This document shows positions 42,350-50,372 of a DNA stretch of 64,000 nucleotides, piece after piece. Within the stretch, counting starts at the first letter, position 1, and every line of letters starts with the position of its first letter. The DNA is from Arthrobacter sp. SW1 (lineage in GTDB: Bacteria > Actinomycetota > Actinomycetes > Actinomycetales > Micrococcaceae). The notes beneath the pieces were generated by a model that ran no database searches, was not told where the DNA came from, and saw nothing but the letters and a program-made list of their open reading frames with translations. The translations under genes and the position numbers were made by a program. The stretch spans positions 186,001 to 250,000 of the forward strand of contig NZ_MJLT01000045.1 of the NCBI RefSeq assembly GCF_001766675.1, written 5' to 3'.

Positions 42350-42730
42350 TTACGCGTTGCTGCCGTCGTTGTCATCGGACGTTGATTCGCCCTTGAGCTT
42401 GCGTTCCTTTTCCTCAAGTTCTTCCCGGAGCTTCCGCAGGCGCTCCGCCTCGCTCTGGTTGCGGCGCTTGATGTCCAGATTGCGCAGGAACTCGGGATCG
42501 TCGTCGGGGGCCGTGGGGTGGACCGGGGTGTTCTGCTGCGCGGTCCGCCCGCCGTAGGGACGGCCGAAGAAGAACCAGAGGATGGCACCCAGGACCGGAA
42601 GCACCAGCATCACCACCACCCAGGCGGGCTTGGAAATTCCCCGGACGTAACGGCCATCCGTGCGGATCAGATCCACCAGCCCGTACACGAAGACCAGCAG
42701 GATGAGGATGATTGCGATTACCCGGGGCAT
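42350..42730 (-). CDS. PLDc_N domain membrane protein
   Basis: A 126-residue protein with two N-terminal helices (VIAIILILLVFVYGLVDLI and PAWVVVMLVLPVLGAILWFF) and the FFFGRPYGG end that typifies the short phospholipase-D-nuclease N-terminal domain. No catalytic HKD motif is present, so it is not a phospholipase. The C-terminal part (DIKRRNQSEAERLRKLREEL) is a charged coiled coil facing the cytoplasm. The start ATG follows TAGACT by seven bases, so leaderless. Its role is unknown; it is common near menaquinone genes in actinobacteria. Confidence 0.85.
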   Translation of the reverse strand: MPRVIAIILILLVFVYGLVDLIRTDGRYVRGISKPAWVVVMLVLPVLGAILWFFFGRPYGGRTAQQNTPVHPTAPDDDPEFLRNLDIKRRNQSEAERLRKLREELEEKERKLKGESTSDDNDGSNA

Positions 42731-42830
42731 ACCATCAAGTCTAGTCACCGCAGCGGCTCTCCGGAGTCCGTCGCCTGCGCCTCCGGGGGCCGTGGAATCC
42801 GGCCAGCCGCCCAGCGACTAAACTTGATCC

Positions 42831-43142
42831 GTGGCTTTCCTCAAGTACTCCCTGATCCGCCTGGCGCTGTTCGTGCCCCTGTTCGTGCTGTTCCTCTACC
42901 TGCAGACCGGCGCCGTCCTGGCCGTGGTCTTTGCAGGGCTGATCGCTTTCGCCATCAGCTACCTCTTCTTCCAGAAGCAGCGCGACGCCGCCACCGCGGC
43001 CATGCGGGAACGCTTTTCCGGGCGGGCCAAGCCGCTGCGTTCGGCGGGCGAGGTGGCCGACGCCGACGCCGAGGACCGGCTGGTGGACGAGAACCCGGAC
43101 GTGCGGGTCGAGAACGACCGCCGCCCCAAGAACGAGCTCTAA
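42831..43142 (+). CDS. DUF4229 membrane protein
   Basis: A 103-residue protein with two helices (SLIRLALFVPLFVLFLYLQT and AVLAVVFAGLIAFAISYLFF) and a charged cytoplasmic tail (RDAATAAMRERFSGR, then DRRPKNEL). This matches DUF4229, a family of unknown role that neighbours menaquinone genes in many actinobacteria. GTG start lies six bases after TAAACT, so it is predicted leaderless, and it diverges from the PLDc_N gene. It ends at a very large bidirectional terminator. Confidence 0.85.
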   Translation: MAFLKYSLIRLALFVPLFVLFLYLQTGAVLAVVFAGLIAFAISYLFFQKQRDAATAAMRERFSGRAKPLRSAGEVADADAEDRLVDENPDVRVENDRRPKNEL

Positions 43143-43147
43143 ACAGG

Positions 43148-43213
43148 AAATCCCCGGCCTCCGGACTTTTCACCGCCGAACGCGGTGCGGAAAAGTCCGG
43201 AAGCCGGGGATTT
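43148..43213. terminator. Very long bidirectional hairpin between DUF4229 and menA
   Basis: Arms 43148-43171 and 43190-43213 pair with a single mismatch (from AAATCCCCGGC to GACTTTTC), and the loop itself folds through CACCGC/GCGGTG. It is followed by TTTTT on the plus strand and has AAA before it for the minus strand. It is one of the strongest hairpins in the window and ends both convergent units. Confidence 0.9.
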
Positions 43214-43223
43214 TTGCTGCAGC

Positions 43224-44102
43224 TCAGAAACCTACGCTCAGCACCAGGCCCAGCGAGAAGAGCAGGCTGTAGCCCAGGTTGATCAGGCCGGTCTGCTTGA
43301 GGACCGGAATGAGGCTCTTGCGCTTGCCGTTGACCATGAGCCAGGCGGGCGTCAGGCAGGCCGGAATGAGCAGCAGGACGATCAGCATCCACGGCTTGGT
43401 GGGGGCCAGGACCACGACCAGCAGGATGGCCAGGGCCAGCATCAGCACGTAGCTTTCGCGGGCATGCTTATCGCCAAGCCGCACGGCCAGGGTTTTCTTG
43501 CCGGCCACGGTGTCCGTCGGAATGTCCCGCACGTTGTTGGCCATGAGGAGCGCGCACGCGATCAGGCCGGTGCCGATGGCCCCGATCACTGCGGGAAGGC
43601 TGATCTGCCCGGCCTGGGTGTATGTGGTGCCAAGCGTAGCCACGAGCCCGAAGAACACGAAGACGAACACATCGCCCAGGCCCATGTAGCCGTACGGGTT
43701 CTTGCCGCCGGTGTAACCCCAGGCGGAGAGGACGCAGCCCAGGCCCACGAGGATCAGCCACCAGGCCTGCGTGATGATCACCAGTACAAGGCCCACCAGC
43801 ATGGCCAGGCCGAAGGCGCCGAACGCTGCCCACTTCACGTGCCGGGCGGGGGCGGCCCCGGAACCCACCAGGCGCAGCGGGCCGACCCGTTCCTCGTCGG
43901 TTCCGCGGATGCCGTCCGAGTAGTCGTTGGCGTAGTTGACGCCGATCTGCAGCAGCAGGGCCACGAGGGCGGCGAGGACCGCATTGAGGGGACGGAACGA
44001 CTGCAACTCGTAGGCAGCCGCGGTGCCGATCAGCACCGGGGCGATCGCCGCCGGCAGGGTGCGCGGCCGGGCGCCTTGGATCCATTGTGCAGCTGTTGCC
44101 AC
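43224..44102 (-). CDS. menA: 1,4-dihydroxy-2-naphthoate polyprenyltransferase
   Basis: A 292-residue UbiA-family membrane enzyme that attaches the polyprenyl tail to dihydroxynaphthoate in menaquinone synthesis. The first Asp-rich motif is NYANDYSDGIRGTD, and the second lies in NNVRDIPTDTVAGKKTLAVR. About eight hydrophobic helices follow. The start is GTG at 44102, giving VATAAQWIQGARPRTLPAA; an upstream extension would run through proline-rich shadow sequence. Last gene of the menB-menE-menA group, 65 bases after menE. Confidence 0.93.
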   Translation of the reverse strand: MATAAQWIQGARPRTLPAAIAPVLIGTAAAYELQSFRPLNAVLAALVALLLQIGVNYANDYSDGIRGTDEERVGPLRLVGSGAAPARHVKWAAFGAFGLAMLVGLVLVIITQAWWLILVGLGCVLSAWGYTGGKNPYGYMGLGDVFVFVFFGLVATLGTTYTQAGQISLPAVIGAIGTGLIACALLMANNVRDIPTDTVAGKKTLAVRLGDKHARESYVLMLALAILLVVVLAPTKPWMLIVLLLIPACLTPAWLMVNGKRKSLIPVLKQTGLINLGYSLLFSLGLVLSVGF

Positions 44103-44167
44103 GTGTTGTACCTCGTGTTGTTTCGCGGTGGGGCCGGGTGTACCGGCGGTGGAAGCGGTGAACTTGT

Positions 44168-45280
44168 CTATTCTGCCTGATGGCGTTCGCCGAGCAGCCC
44201 AGCCATGGCCACGCGGTCCGGTTTCCCGTTGGGCAGCATGATCAGTTCGCTTGCGGCCAGGACGGTCTTGGGCGCCAGCGGGCCGAGGACGGCGCGGGCG
44301 GCGTTGAGGATCCGATCCGGATCTTGTGGGGCGGGTCCCGCCACATACGCGGCCACGGCCTGGCCCCATTCCGCGGACGGAACGCCCGTCACGAAAGCCG
44401 CGGCGACGCCGTCGAGCTTTTCGAGCTCGGCCTGCACGTGCGCGGCGGAAACCTTCACGCCTCCGGTGATGATGACGTCGTCGGCCCGGCCGAGGACCGT
44501 CAGCCGGCCGTCGGGGGAGAGCTCGCCGAGATCGCCGGTGCGGTACCAGCGGACGCTGTCCTCCTCGAAGAAGTCCTCCGCGTCCGGGGCGTCCAGGTAG
44601 CCCGCCGCGATGGTGGCGCCGCCCAGCAGGACGCGGCCGTCGCCGTCGATCCGGACCTCGACGCCGTCCAGCGGCTCGCCGTCGTACACACACCCGCCGC
44701 ACGTTTCGGCTGAGCCGTACGTGGTGACCACGCGCAGCCCGGCTTCGCGGGCGGCATCCAGCAGTCCGGCAGGCGCCGGGGCGCCGCCCAGCAGGATGGC
44801 GTTGAAGCGGCACAGGGCCGCGAGAGTCTCAGGCGATGGCGCATCCAGCAGGCGCTGCAACTGGGTGGGCACCAGGGAAGTGAAGCGGACCTTGTCGGTC
44901 AGTTCGCCGGCGGCGGCGGTGAAGGCTTCCGGGGTGAAACCGCCGGAAAAGTCCATCGCCCAGGGGCGCGTCCCAGCGAACAAAGACCGGACCAGTACCT
45001 GGACCCCGGCCACATACTGCAGCGGCAGGGCGAGCAGCCACTGGCCCTCCCCGCGCAGGGCGATGGCGGTGGCCATGGACGATGCCGCGAGGGCGTCGAC
45101 CGTGAGAACGGTGGCCTTCGGCGTGCCGGTGGATCCCGAAGTGCGGACCACCACGGCGGCGTCCTCGAAAGGCGTTTCCACCGGAACCGCGGTGGCCGTG
45201 CCGTTGCCGTCAACGGAAATTTCGACGGCGGGGCCTTCACCGTGCAGGGCAGCGGCGAGGGCCTTCAGGATCTCGTCCAC
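44168..45280 (-). CDS. menE: o-Succinylbenzoate-CoA ligase
   Basis: A 370-residue AMP-forming acyl-CoA ligase, on the short side for the family. The ATP motif is VVRTSGSTGTPKATVL; later motifs are RVVTTYGSAETCGGCVYDG and RTGDLGELSPDGRLTVLGRA, with the C-terminal lysine region LPNGKPDRVAMAG. Its place directly after menB and before menA identifies the substrate as o-succinylbenzoate. GTG start at 45280 with AGGAG that overlaps the menB stop; the gap is nine bases. Confidence 0.92.
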   Translation of the reverse strand: MDEILKALAAALHGEGPAVEISVDGNGTATAVPVETPFEDAAVVVRTSGSTGTPKATVLTVDALAASSMATAIALRGEGQWLLALPLQYVAGVQVLVRSLFAGTRPWAMDFSGGFTPEAFTAAAGELTDKVRFTSLVPTQLQRLLDAPSPETLAALCRFNAILLGGAPAPAGLLDAAREAGLRVVTTYGSAETCGGCVYDGEPLDGVEVRIDGDGRVLLGGATIAAGYLDAPDAEDFFEEDSVRWYRTGDLGELSPDGRLTVLGRADDVIITGGVKVSAAHVQAELEKLDGVAAAFVTGVPSAEWGQAVAAYVAGPAPQDPDRILNAARAVLGPLAPKTVLAASELIMLPNGKPDRVAMAGLLGERHQAE

Positions 45281-45289
45281 GGACGGCTC

Positions 45290-46243
45290 CTAGAAGTAGT
45301 AGGGGAAGGCGGACCAGTCGGGATCGCGCTTCTGCAGGAACGCTTCCTTGCCCTCCACGGCCTCGTCTGTCATGTAGGCAAGGCGGGTGGCTTCGCCGGC
45401 GAAGACCTGCTGACCGGCCAGGCCGTCGTCGGCCAGGTTGAAGGCGAACTTGAGCATGCGGATCGCCTGTGGCGACTGGCGGGCGATATCCGCTGCGTAC
45501 TCCAGGGCGACTTCCTCGAGCCGTTCATGATCCACGGCCTCGTTCACCGCGCCCATGCGGACCATGTCCTCAGCGGAATATTCGCGGGCCAGGAAGAAGA
45601 TTTCGCGCGCGGCCTTCTGGCCGATCTGCCGGGCGAGCAGCGCCGAACCGTAGCCGGCGTCGAAGCTGCCCACCGTGGCGTCCGTCTGCTTGAACTTGCC
45701 GTGCTGGCGGGAAGCGATGGTGAGGTCCGAGACGACGTGCAGCGAGTGCCCGCCGCCGGCGGCCCAGCCGTTGACGACGGCGATGACCACCTTGGGCATG
45801 GTGCGCATGAGCCGTTGGACTTCCAGGATGTGCAGTCGCCCCGCGCGGGCGGGATCGATGGTTTCCTGGGTCTCGCCGTCGGCATAGCGGTAGCCGTCCC
45901 GCCCGCGGATCCGCTGGTCGCCGCCTGAGCAGAAGGAATGGCCCCCGTCCTTGGGGGAGGGGCCATTGCCCGTGAGTAGCACGGTGGCGACGTCCGGGGT
46001 CATCCGGGCGTGGTCCATGGCGCGGTAGAGCTCGTCCACGGTGCCGGGCCGGAAGGCGTTGCGGACTTCCGGGCGGTTGAACGCGATGCGCACCGTGGGG
46101 AGGTCGCGGATGATGCTGCCATCCGCCGCGCGTTCCACCTGGCGGTGGTACGTCATGTCCTGGAAGTCGTCGAAACCTGACACTGTGCGCCAGCGCGAGG
46201 GGTCGAAGACGTCGGAAACCTTGGCGGGGAAGTCGTTGCTCAC
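45290..46243 (-). CDS. menB: 1,4-dihydroxy-2-naphthoyl-CoA synthase
   Basis: A 317-residue crotonase-fold enzyme that closes the naphthoate ring. Features are FRPGTVDELYRAMDHARMTP, HSFCSGGDQRIRGRDGYRYA (the flexible active loop typical of MenB), VVNGWAAGGGHSLHVVSDL, TDATVGSFDAGYGSALLARQ and the C-terminal DWSAFPYYF, the usual MenB end. The GTG start at 46243 lies seven bases after TAAACT. It heads the menB-menE-menA operon. Clear assignment. Confidence 0.95.
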   Translation of the reverse strand: MSNDFPAKVSDVFDPSRWRTVSGFDDFQDMTYHRQVERAADGSIIRDLPTVRIAFNRPEVRNAFRPGTVDELYRAMDHARMTPDVATVLLTGNGPSPKDGGHSFCSGGDQRIRGRDGYRYADGETQETIDPARAGRLHILEVQRLMRTMPKVVIAVVNGWAAGGGHSLHVVSDLTIASRQHGKFKQTDATVGSFDAGYGSALLARQIGQKAAREIFFLAREYSAEDMVRMGAVNEAVDHERLEEVALEYAADIARQSPQAIRMLKFAFNLADDGLAGQQVFAGEATRLAYMTDEAVEGKEAFLQKRDPDWSAFPYYF

Positions 46244-46265
46244 CCTGACGAGTTTAGTGACCGCC

Positions 46266-46706
46266 TCAGCTGATGCAGAACTCGTTGCCTTCCGGGTCCG
46301 CCATGGTGTGCCACTCGTGCGGTCCCTGGCTTGCGGTCCACAGGTGCTTGGCGCCGCGGGCCTCCAGTTCGGCCCGGACCTCGTCCTTGTCCCGGCCGTC
46401 CAGCCGCACATCCCAGTGCACGCGGTTCTTGACGGTTTTCCCGTCCGGCGAGGTCTGGAAGAGGATCCGCCGCTCAGGGGCGCGCGACTCCAGTTCCTCG
46501 GGCGGCCGGATGGCGCAGCCGTCCTTCCACACCAGCTTGCCGTTGTGCTTCGTGGTCTGTTCTTCGGTGGCGTATCCCTGATCGAGCATGGAGCGGATGA
46601 AGCCTTCGTCCTGGGGCTCCACGCCCCAGCCCAGGGTTTCGGCCCACCAATCGGCGAGCGTGTGCGGGTTTTTGCAGTCGACGACGACCTGGATGTTGAG
46701 TGCCAT
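46266..46706 (-). CDS. VOC (glyoxalase-like) family protein
   Basis: A 146-residue protein with two beta-alpha-beta-beta-beta units. The first is LNIQVVVDCKNPHTLADWWA, and the second begins NRVHWDVRLDGRDKDEVRAE and ends with HTMADPEGNEFCIS, where D-P-E-G-N-E-F is the typical last strand of actinobacterial VOC proteins. It has no clear substrate. TAGTTT six bases before the ATG suggests leaderless reading. It is 22 bases upstream of menB but has its own start signal for both genes. Confidence 0.82.
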   Translation of the reverse strand: MALNIQVVVDCKNPHTLADWWAETLGWGVEPQDEGFIRSMLDQGYATEEQTTKHNGKLVWKDGCAIRPPEELESRAPERRILFQTSPDGKTVKNRVHWDVRLDGRDKDEVRAELEARGAKHLWTASQGPHEWHTMADPEGNEFCIS

Positions 46707-46784
46707 GACTCGAAACTATGACGACGGCGGCCGGTCCGGAAGCCATATGCGGACACTTCCGGTCCGGATTGGGTGAGGAGTGGT

Positions 46785-47513
46785 TCAGGCGCCGAAGAAT
46801 TCCGGCGGAATCGCGTAGATCAGCAGCACGGCCAGGAGGTTTTTGCCGGCATGGACAAGGAACGAAAAGGCCAGGTTCATTCCGGTCCAGACGTACACGG
46901 CCACCAGCACCGAGCCCATCGCGAGGTACGGCACCATGGCGGAAACTGACAGGCCTTCATTGCTGAAGACGTGGATACCGGCAAAGAGCACGATGGACAG
47001 TGCGCAGCAGAGCCAGATGTTGAGCCGCCCGGACAGCTTGCCGATCAAGAGGTGCCGGAAGATGTATTCCTCCACGAAAGGACCGATGACAACGAGCAAC
47101 GGGACCACAAGCCACGCGGGGACGCCTTGGATCAGGGACTGGAGGCTCAGTTGGTTTTCCGAAGGACGTGCCTGGCCGGTGGCTGCCACCACGATCGCCG
47201 TGAAGACCAGCATGACGACGACGGCGGCCGGCACCATCGCGAGCGTGAACCACGGCCGGGTGGCGAGGATCCTGGTGTCGCGGGCCAGCACGGACCAGGC
47301 GGCCACGAGCGCGAATATTCCTATGGAGGAATAGAAAACGAGATTGACGGCATAGGAGGCTGCGGCCTGCGTCGGCATGATCTCGCTCAGCAGCGGGGCA
47401 ATGAGTTGGCCTGCGAAGGCCGCGAAGAACATCAGGCCGAGGTAGAGGCCGGCGGCCACGGCATCCAGGCCGGTGAAACGGTACAGCCTGCCGGGAGGCG
47501 GAATAGTGCCCAT
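46785..47513 (-). CDS. CPBP-family intramembrane metalloprotease
   Basis: A 242-residue membrane protein with about seven helices. The CPBP (Abi) motif is FVEEYIFRHLL, with the paired glutamates and arginine, and the further histidine is in FAGIHVFSNEG; a last histidine is in FLVHAGKNLLAV. These residues fit an active type-II CAAX-like protease. The target peptide is unknown; relatives process peptides in bacteriocin immunity or signalling. TACGCT seven bases before the ATG suggests leaderless transcription, divergent from the ABC transporter. Confidence 0.85.
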   Translation of the reverse strand: MGTIPPPGRLYRFTGLDAVAAGLYLGLMFFAAFAGQLIAPLLSEIMPTQAAASYAVNLVFYSSIGIFALVAAWSVLARDTRILATRPWFTLAMVPAAVVVMLVFTAIVVAATGQARPSENQLSLQSLIQGVPAWLVVPLLVVIGPFVEEYIFRHLLIGKLSGRLNIWLCCALSIVLFAGIHVFSNEGLSVSAMVPYLAMGSVLVAVYVWTGMNLAFSFLVHAGKNLLAVLLIYAIPPEFFGA

Positions 47514-47630
47514 GTGACTAAGCGTATTCCCCGGCGCCCCCCTGACCTCCGCTGCGCTCCGGTCAGGGAACCCGGGCGCCGTGGGCCCAGCCGTTGCGGC
47601 GTTTTCCGGCCTTTCGCTACAATTTTCGGT

Positions 47631-48575
47631 ATGCCTAAATATTTGTTTCGGTACACCAAAGCTGCTGTCCGGAATGCCGCCCTCGCCCTGACCGCGATGC
47701 TTGCCCTTGGCCTGACGGCCTGTGGCGGATCCACGAACGCCAACGGCGATGACCGTCCTGTCGTCCTGACCACCTTCACCGTCCTGGCAGACATCGCCAG
47801 GAAGGTTGCCGGGGACAAGCTGCGGGTCGAATCCATCACCAAGGCCGGCGCCGAAATCCACGGCTACGAGCCGACGCCGGGGGATATCCGCAAGGCAGCA
47901 CAGGCGGACCTCATCCTGGACAACGGCCTGAACCTGGAAGCCTGGTTCGCGCAGTTCGTCGAGGGCTTGGACGTCCCGCATGCGGTGGTGAGCGAAGGCG
48001 TCGAGCCGATGCCGATCGCCGAAGACAGCTACAAGGGCAAGCCGAACCCGCACGCCTGGATGTCGCCGTCGAACGTCCAGATCTATGCCGACAACATGGC
48101 CAAGGCATTCGCCAAGCTCGACCCCGCCAACGCCGCAACCTTCGAGGCGAACGCCACGGCCTACAAGGCCAAGCTGCAGGCAGTCCAGGACGAACTCACC
48201 GCCAAGCTGAAGACCCTCCCGGCGCAGCAACGGGCGCTGGTCAGCTGCGAAGGCGCCTTCTCCTACCTGGCCCGTGACGCCGGCCTCAAGGAGGTCTACA
48301 TCTGGGCCGTCAACGCCGAACAGCAGGCCACGCCGCAGCAGATCGCCCGCGCCATCGAATTCGTCAAGGAACACAAAGTGCCCGCCGTCTTCTGCGAATC
48401 CACGGTATCCAACGCGCCCATGATGCAGGTGGTGGAGGCCAGCGGGGCGAAGTTCGGCGGCGTGCTCTACGTTGACTCCCTTTCCGAGGCGGACGGCCCG
48501 GTGCCCACATACCTGGACCTGATCCGCCACGACGCCAAGACCATCACGGACGCATTGACGGGGAAGACCCAATGA
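47631..48575 (+). CDS. Manganese-type ABC transporter substrate-binding lipoprotein
   Basis: A 314-residue cluster A-I metal-binding lipoprotein. The lipobox ends at cysteine 31 (LGLTAC). The four metal ligands can be read at positions 77 (His, EIHGYEPTP), 141 (His, NPHAWMSP), 207 (Glu, SCEGAFSYL) and 282 (Asp, YVDSLSE). Glu rather than His at the third place, and no His-rich loop, match PsaA/MntC manganese proteins and not ZnuA. The ATG follows TACAAT by seven bases. First gene of a three-gene operon with ATGA overlap to the ATPase. Confidence 0.9.
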   Translation: MPKYLFRYTKAAVRNAALALTAMLALGLTACGGSTNANGDDRPVVLTTFTVLADIARKVAGDKLRVESITKAGAEIHGYEPTPGDIRKAAQADLILDNGLNLEAWFAQFVEGLDVPHAVVSEGVEPMPIAEDSYKGKPNPHAWMSPSNVQIYADNMAKAFAKLDPANAATFEANATAYKAKLQAVQDELTAKLKTLPAQQRALVSCEGAFSYLARDAGLKEVYIWAVNAEQQATPQQIARAIEFVKEHKVPAVFCESTVSNAPMMQVVEASGAKFGGVLYVDSLSEADGPVPTYLDLIRHDAKTITDALTGKTQ

Positions 48576-49312
48576 CAGGGAACGCGCCGGCCATCCTGGT
48601 GGACAAAGTCACCGTGCACTACGGCGAGGTCCTCGCCCTGGACAGCGCGTCCCTGAGCCTGGACCCGGCCCGGATCTGCGGGCTTGTGGGCATGAACGGC
48701 TCCGGCAAGTCCACCCTGTTCAAAGCCATCATGGGCATGGTCAAGCCCGACTCCGGCCGGGTCCTCATCAACGGGCAGCCACCCGTGAAGATCCGCAAGG
48801 AAGCCGGCATCGGTTACGTGCCCCAAAGCGAAGACGTGGACTGGGCCTTCCCGCTCTCTGTGCGGGATGTCGTCATGATGGGCCGCTACGGCCACCTCGG
48901 ATTCATCCGCCGCCCCCGCAAGGCGGACCGCGACGCCGTCGAGCACGCCCTGGAACGGGTGGAACTCAGCGACTACGCGGACCGGCAGATCGGCCAGCTC
49001 TCCGGCGGCCAGAAAAAGCGCGCCTTCGTGGCACGCGGCATCGCGCAGGGCGCCACCATGATGCTGCTGGACGAACCGTTCGCCGGCGTGGACAAGCGCT
49101 CCGAGGCGACCATCACCCGCCTCCTGCGCGAGCTCGCGTCCGACGGCGCCACCATCCTGGTCTCCACGCACGACCTCCACGCCCTCCCGCAGCTGTGCGA
49201 CGAGGCCGTGCTGCTCATGCGTAAAGTCCTCATGCATGGCACGCCCGATGTGGTGCTGCAACCCGAAAACCTCGCCATGGCCTTCGGGCTCGACGTCATG
49301 AACAGGGGCTAG
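48572..49312 (+). CDS. Metal ABC transporter ATP-binding protein
   Basis: A 246-residue ABC ATPase. Walker A is VGMNGSGKSTLF, the signature motif is IGQLSGGQKKRAFVARGI, Walker B is MMLLDEPFAG, and the H-loop is STHDLHALPQ. FPLSVRDVVMMGRYGHLGFI is the segment typical of the manganese/zinc/iron chelate subfamily. The start overlaps the binding-protein stop (ATGA), so production is coupled. It energises the permease encoded four bases downstream. Confidence 0.93.
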   Translation: MTGNAPAILVDKVTVHYGEVLALDSASLSLDPARICGLVGMNGSGKSTLFKAIMGMVKPDSGRVLINGQPPVKIRKEAGIGYVPQSEDVDWAFPLSVRDVVMMGRYGHLGFIRRPRKADRDAVEHALERVELSDYADRQIGQLSGGQKKRAFVARGIAQGATMMLLDEPFAGVDKRSEATITRLLRELASDGATILVSTHDLHALPQLCDEAVLLMRKVLMHGTPDVVLQPENLAMAFGLDVMNRG

Positions 49313-49315
49313 GCC

Positions 49316-50191
49316 ATGGACCTGATTACCCTCCTGTCCGAGCCGCTCAGCTATGACTTCATGGTCCGCGCATTGATTACGACGGCGATCGCCGCGGTGG
49401 TCTGTGCCCTCCTGAGCTGCTGGCTGGTGCTGATCGGCTGGTCACTGATGGGCGACGCCGTGTCCCATGCGGTGCTGCCCGGGGTAGTGCTCGCCTACAT
49501 CGTGGGGGCGCCGTTCGCGCTCGGCGCGCTGGTGTTCGCGCTGCTCGCGGTGACCTTGATCGGCGTCGTGCGCAATACCAGCCGGGTGAAGGAAGACGCG
49601 GCGATCGGCATTGTCTTCACTTCGTTGTTCGCGTTGGGCCTGGTACTGATCTCCGTGACGCCGAGCCAGACGGACCTGAACCACATCATCTTCGGCAACC
49701 TGCTGGGCGTCAGCATGGCGGACCTGGTGCAGGTGGTGGTCCTGGGCGTGGTGGCCTTCGCCATCCTGGTGCTCAAGCGCCGCGACCTCACCCTCTACGC
49801 CTTCGACCCCACGCATGCCCACGCGATCGGACTGTCACCTCGCCGCCTCGGCGCGCTGCTGCTGGGCCTTCTGGCGCTGACCTCCGTGGTGGCCCTGCAG
49901 ACCGTGGGCGTGGTGCTGGTGGTGGCCATGCTGATCATTCCCGGCGCCACGGCCTACCTGCTGACGGACCGCTTCTCCTGGATGCTGCTCATCGCCCCGG
50001 TGATCTCCGCGGCCTGCTCGGTGGCGGGGATCTACGTGAGCTACTACCTGGACACCGCGTCCGGGGCCATGGTGGTCCTCGCGCAGGGGATCGTCTTCGC
50101 CGTGGTTTACCTGTTCAGCCCGCGGCAGGGCCTGATCGGCACACGGCTGGCGAAGGCCCGCCGGAAGCGGGCGGTGGCGCTGGCTTCCTGA
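49316..50191 (+). CDS. Metal ABC transporter permease (ZnuB/MntB family)
   Basis: A 291-residue ABC-3 family permease with about eight helices. Conserved parts are SCWLVLIGWSLMGDAVSHAVLPGVVLA (the family signature lies here, around residues 38-62), EDAAIGIVFTSLFALGLVLI, and TVGVVLVVAMLIIPGATAYL. The ATG follows the ATPase stop by three bases, overlapping a GGGGCTAGG stretch. It completes the three-gene importer. No DtxR/MntR regulator gene lies in the window. Confidence 0.92.
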   Translation: MDLITLLSEPLSYDFMVRALITTAIAAVVCALLSCWLVLIGWSLMGDAVSHAVLPGVVLAYIVGAPFALGALVFALLAVTLIGVVRNTSRVKEDAAIGIVFTSLFALGLVLISVTPSQTDLNHIIFGNLLGVSMADLVQVVVLGVVAFAILVLKRRDLTLYAFDPTHAHAIGLSPRRLGALLLGLLALTSVVALQTVGVVLVVAMLIIPGATAYLLTDRFSWMLLIAPVISAACSVAGIYVSYYLDTASGAMVVLAQGIVFAVVYLFSPRQGLIGTRLAKARRKRAVALAS

Positions 50192-50372
50192 ACCGGTCAC
50201 GAGTGGCGCGTTTCACACTGTAAGATGGGCTTGCTGGATTCGCCCTTCGATGATTCACCCTGTAACTCGCAGAAGTGAACATGATTCCGGCCTCTGCGTC
50301 GAATTTTGTGCAGAGCCGAATCGCCTGCAGCGAAGGGCGCTGGTACCTCCCCAAAACCCACAAGGAACAGCT

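Noticed and set aside
34113..46243. Rex operators before ccs or men genes
   Set aside because: No TTGTGAANNNNTTCACAA-like site was seen in the relevant upstream regions, so direct Rex control was not claimed.
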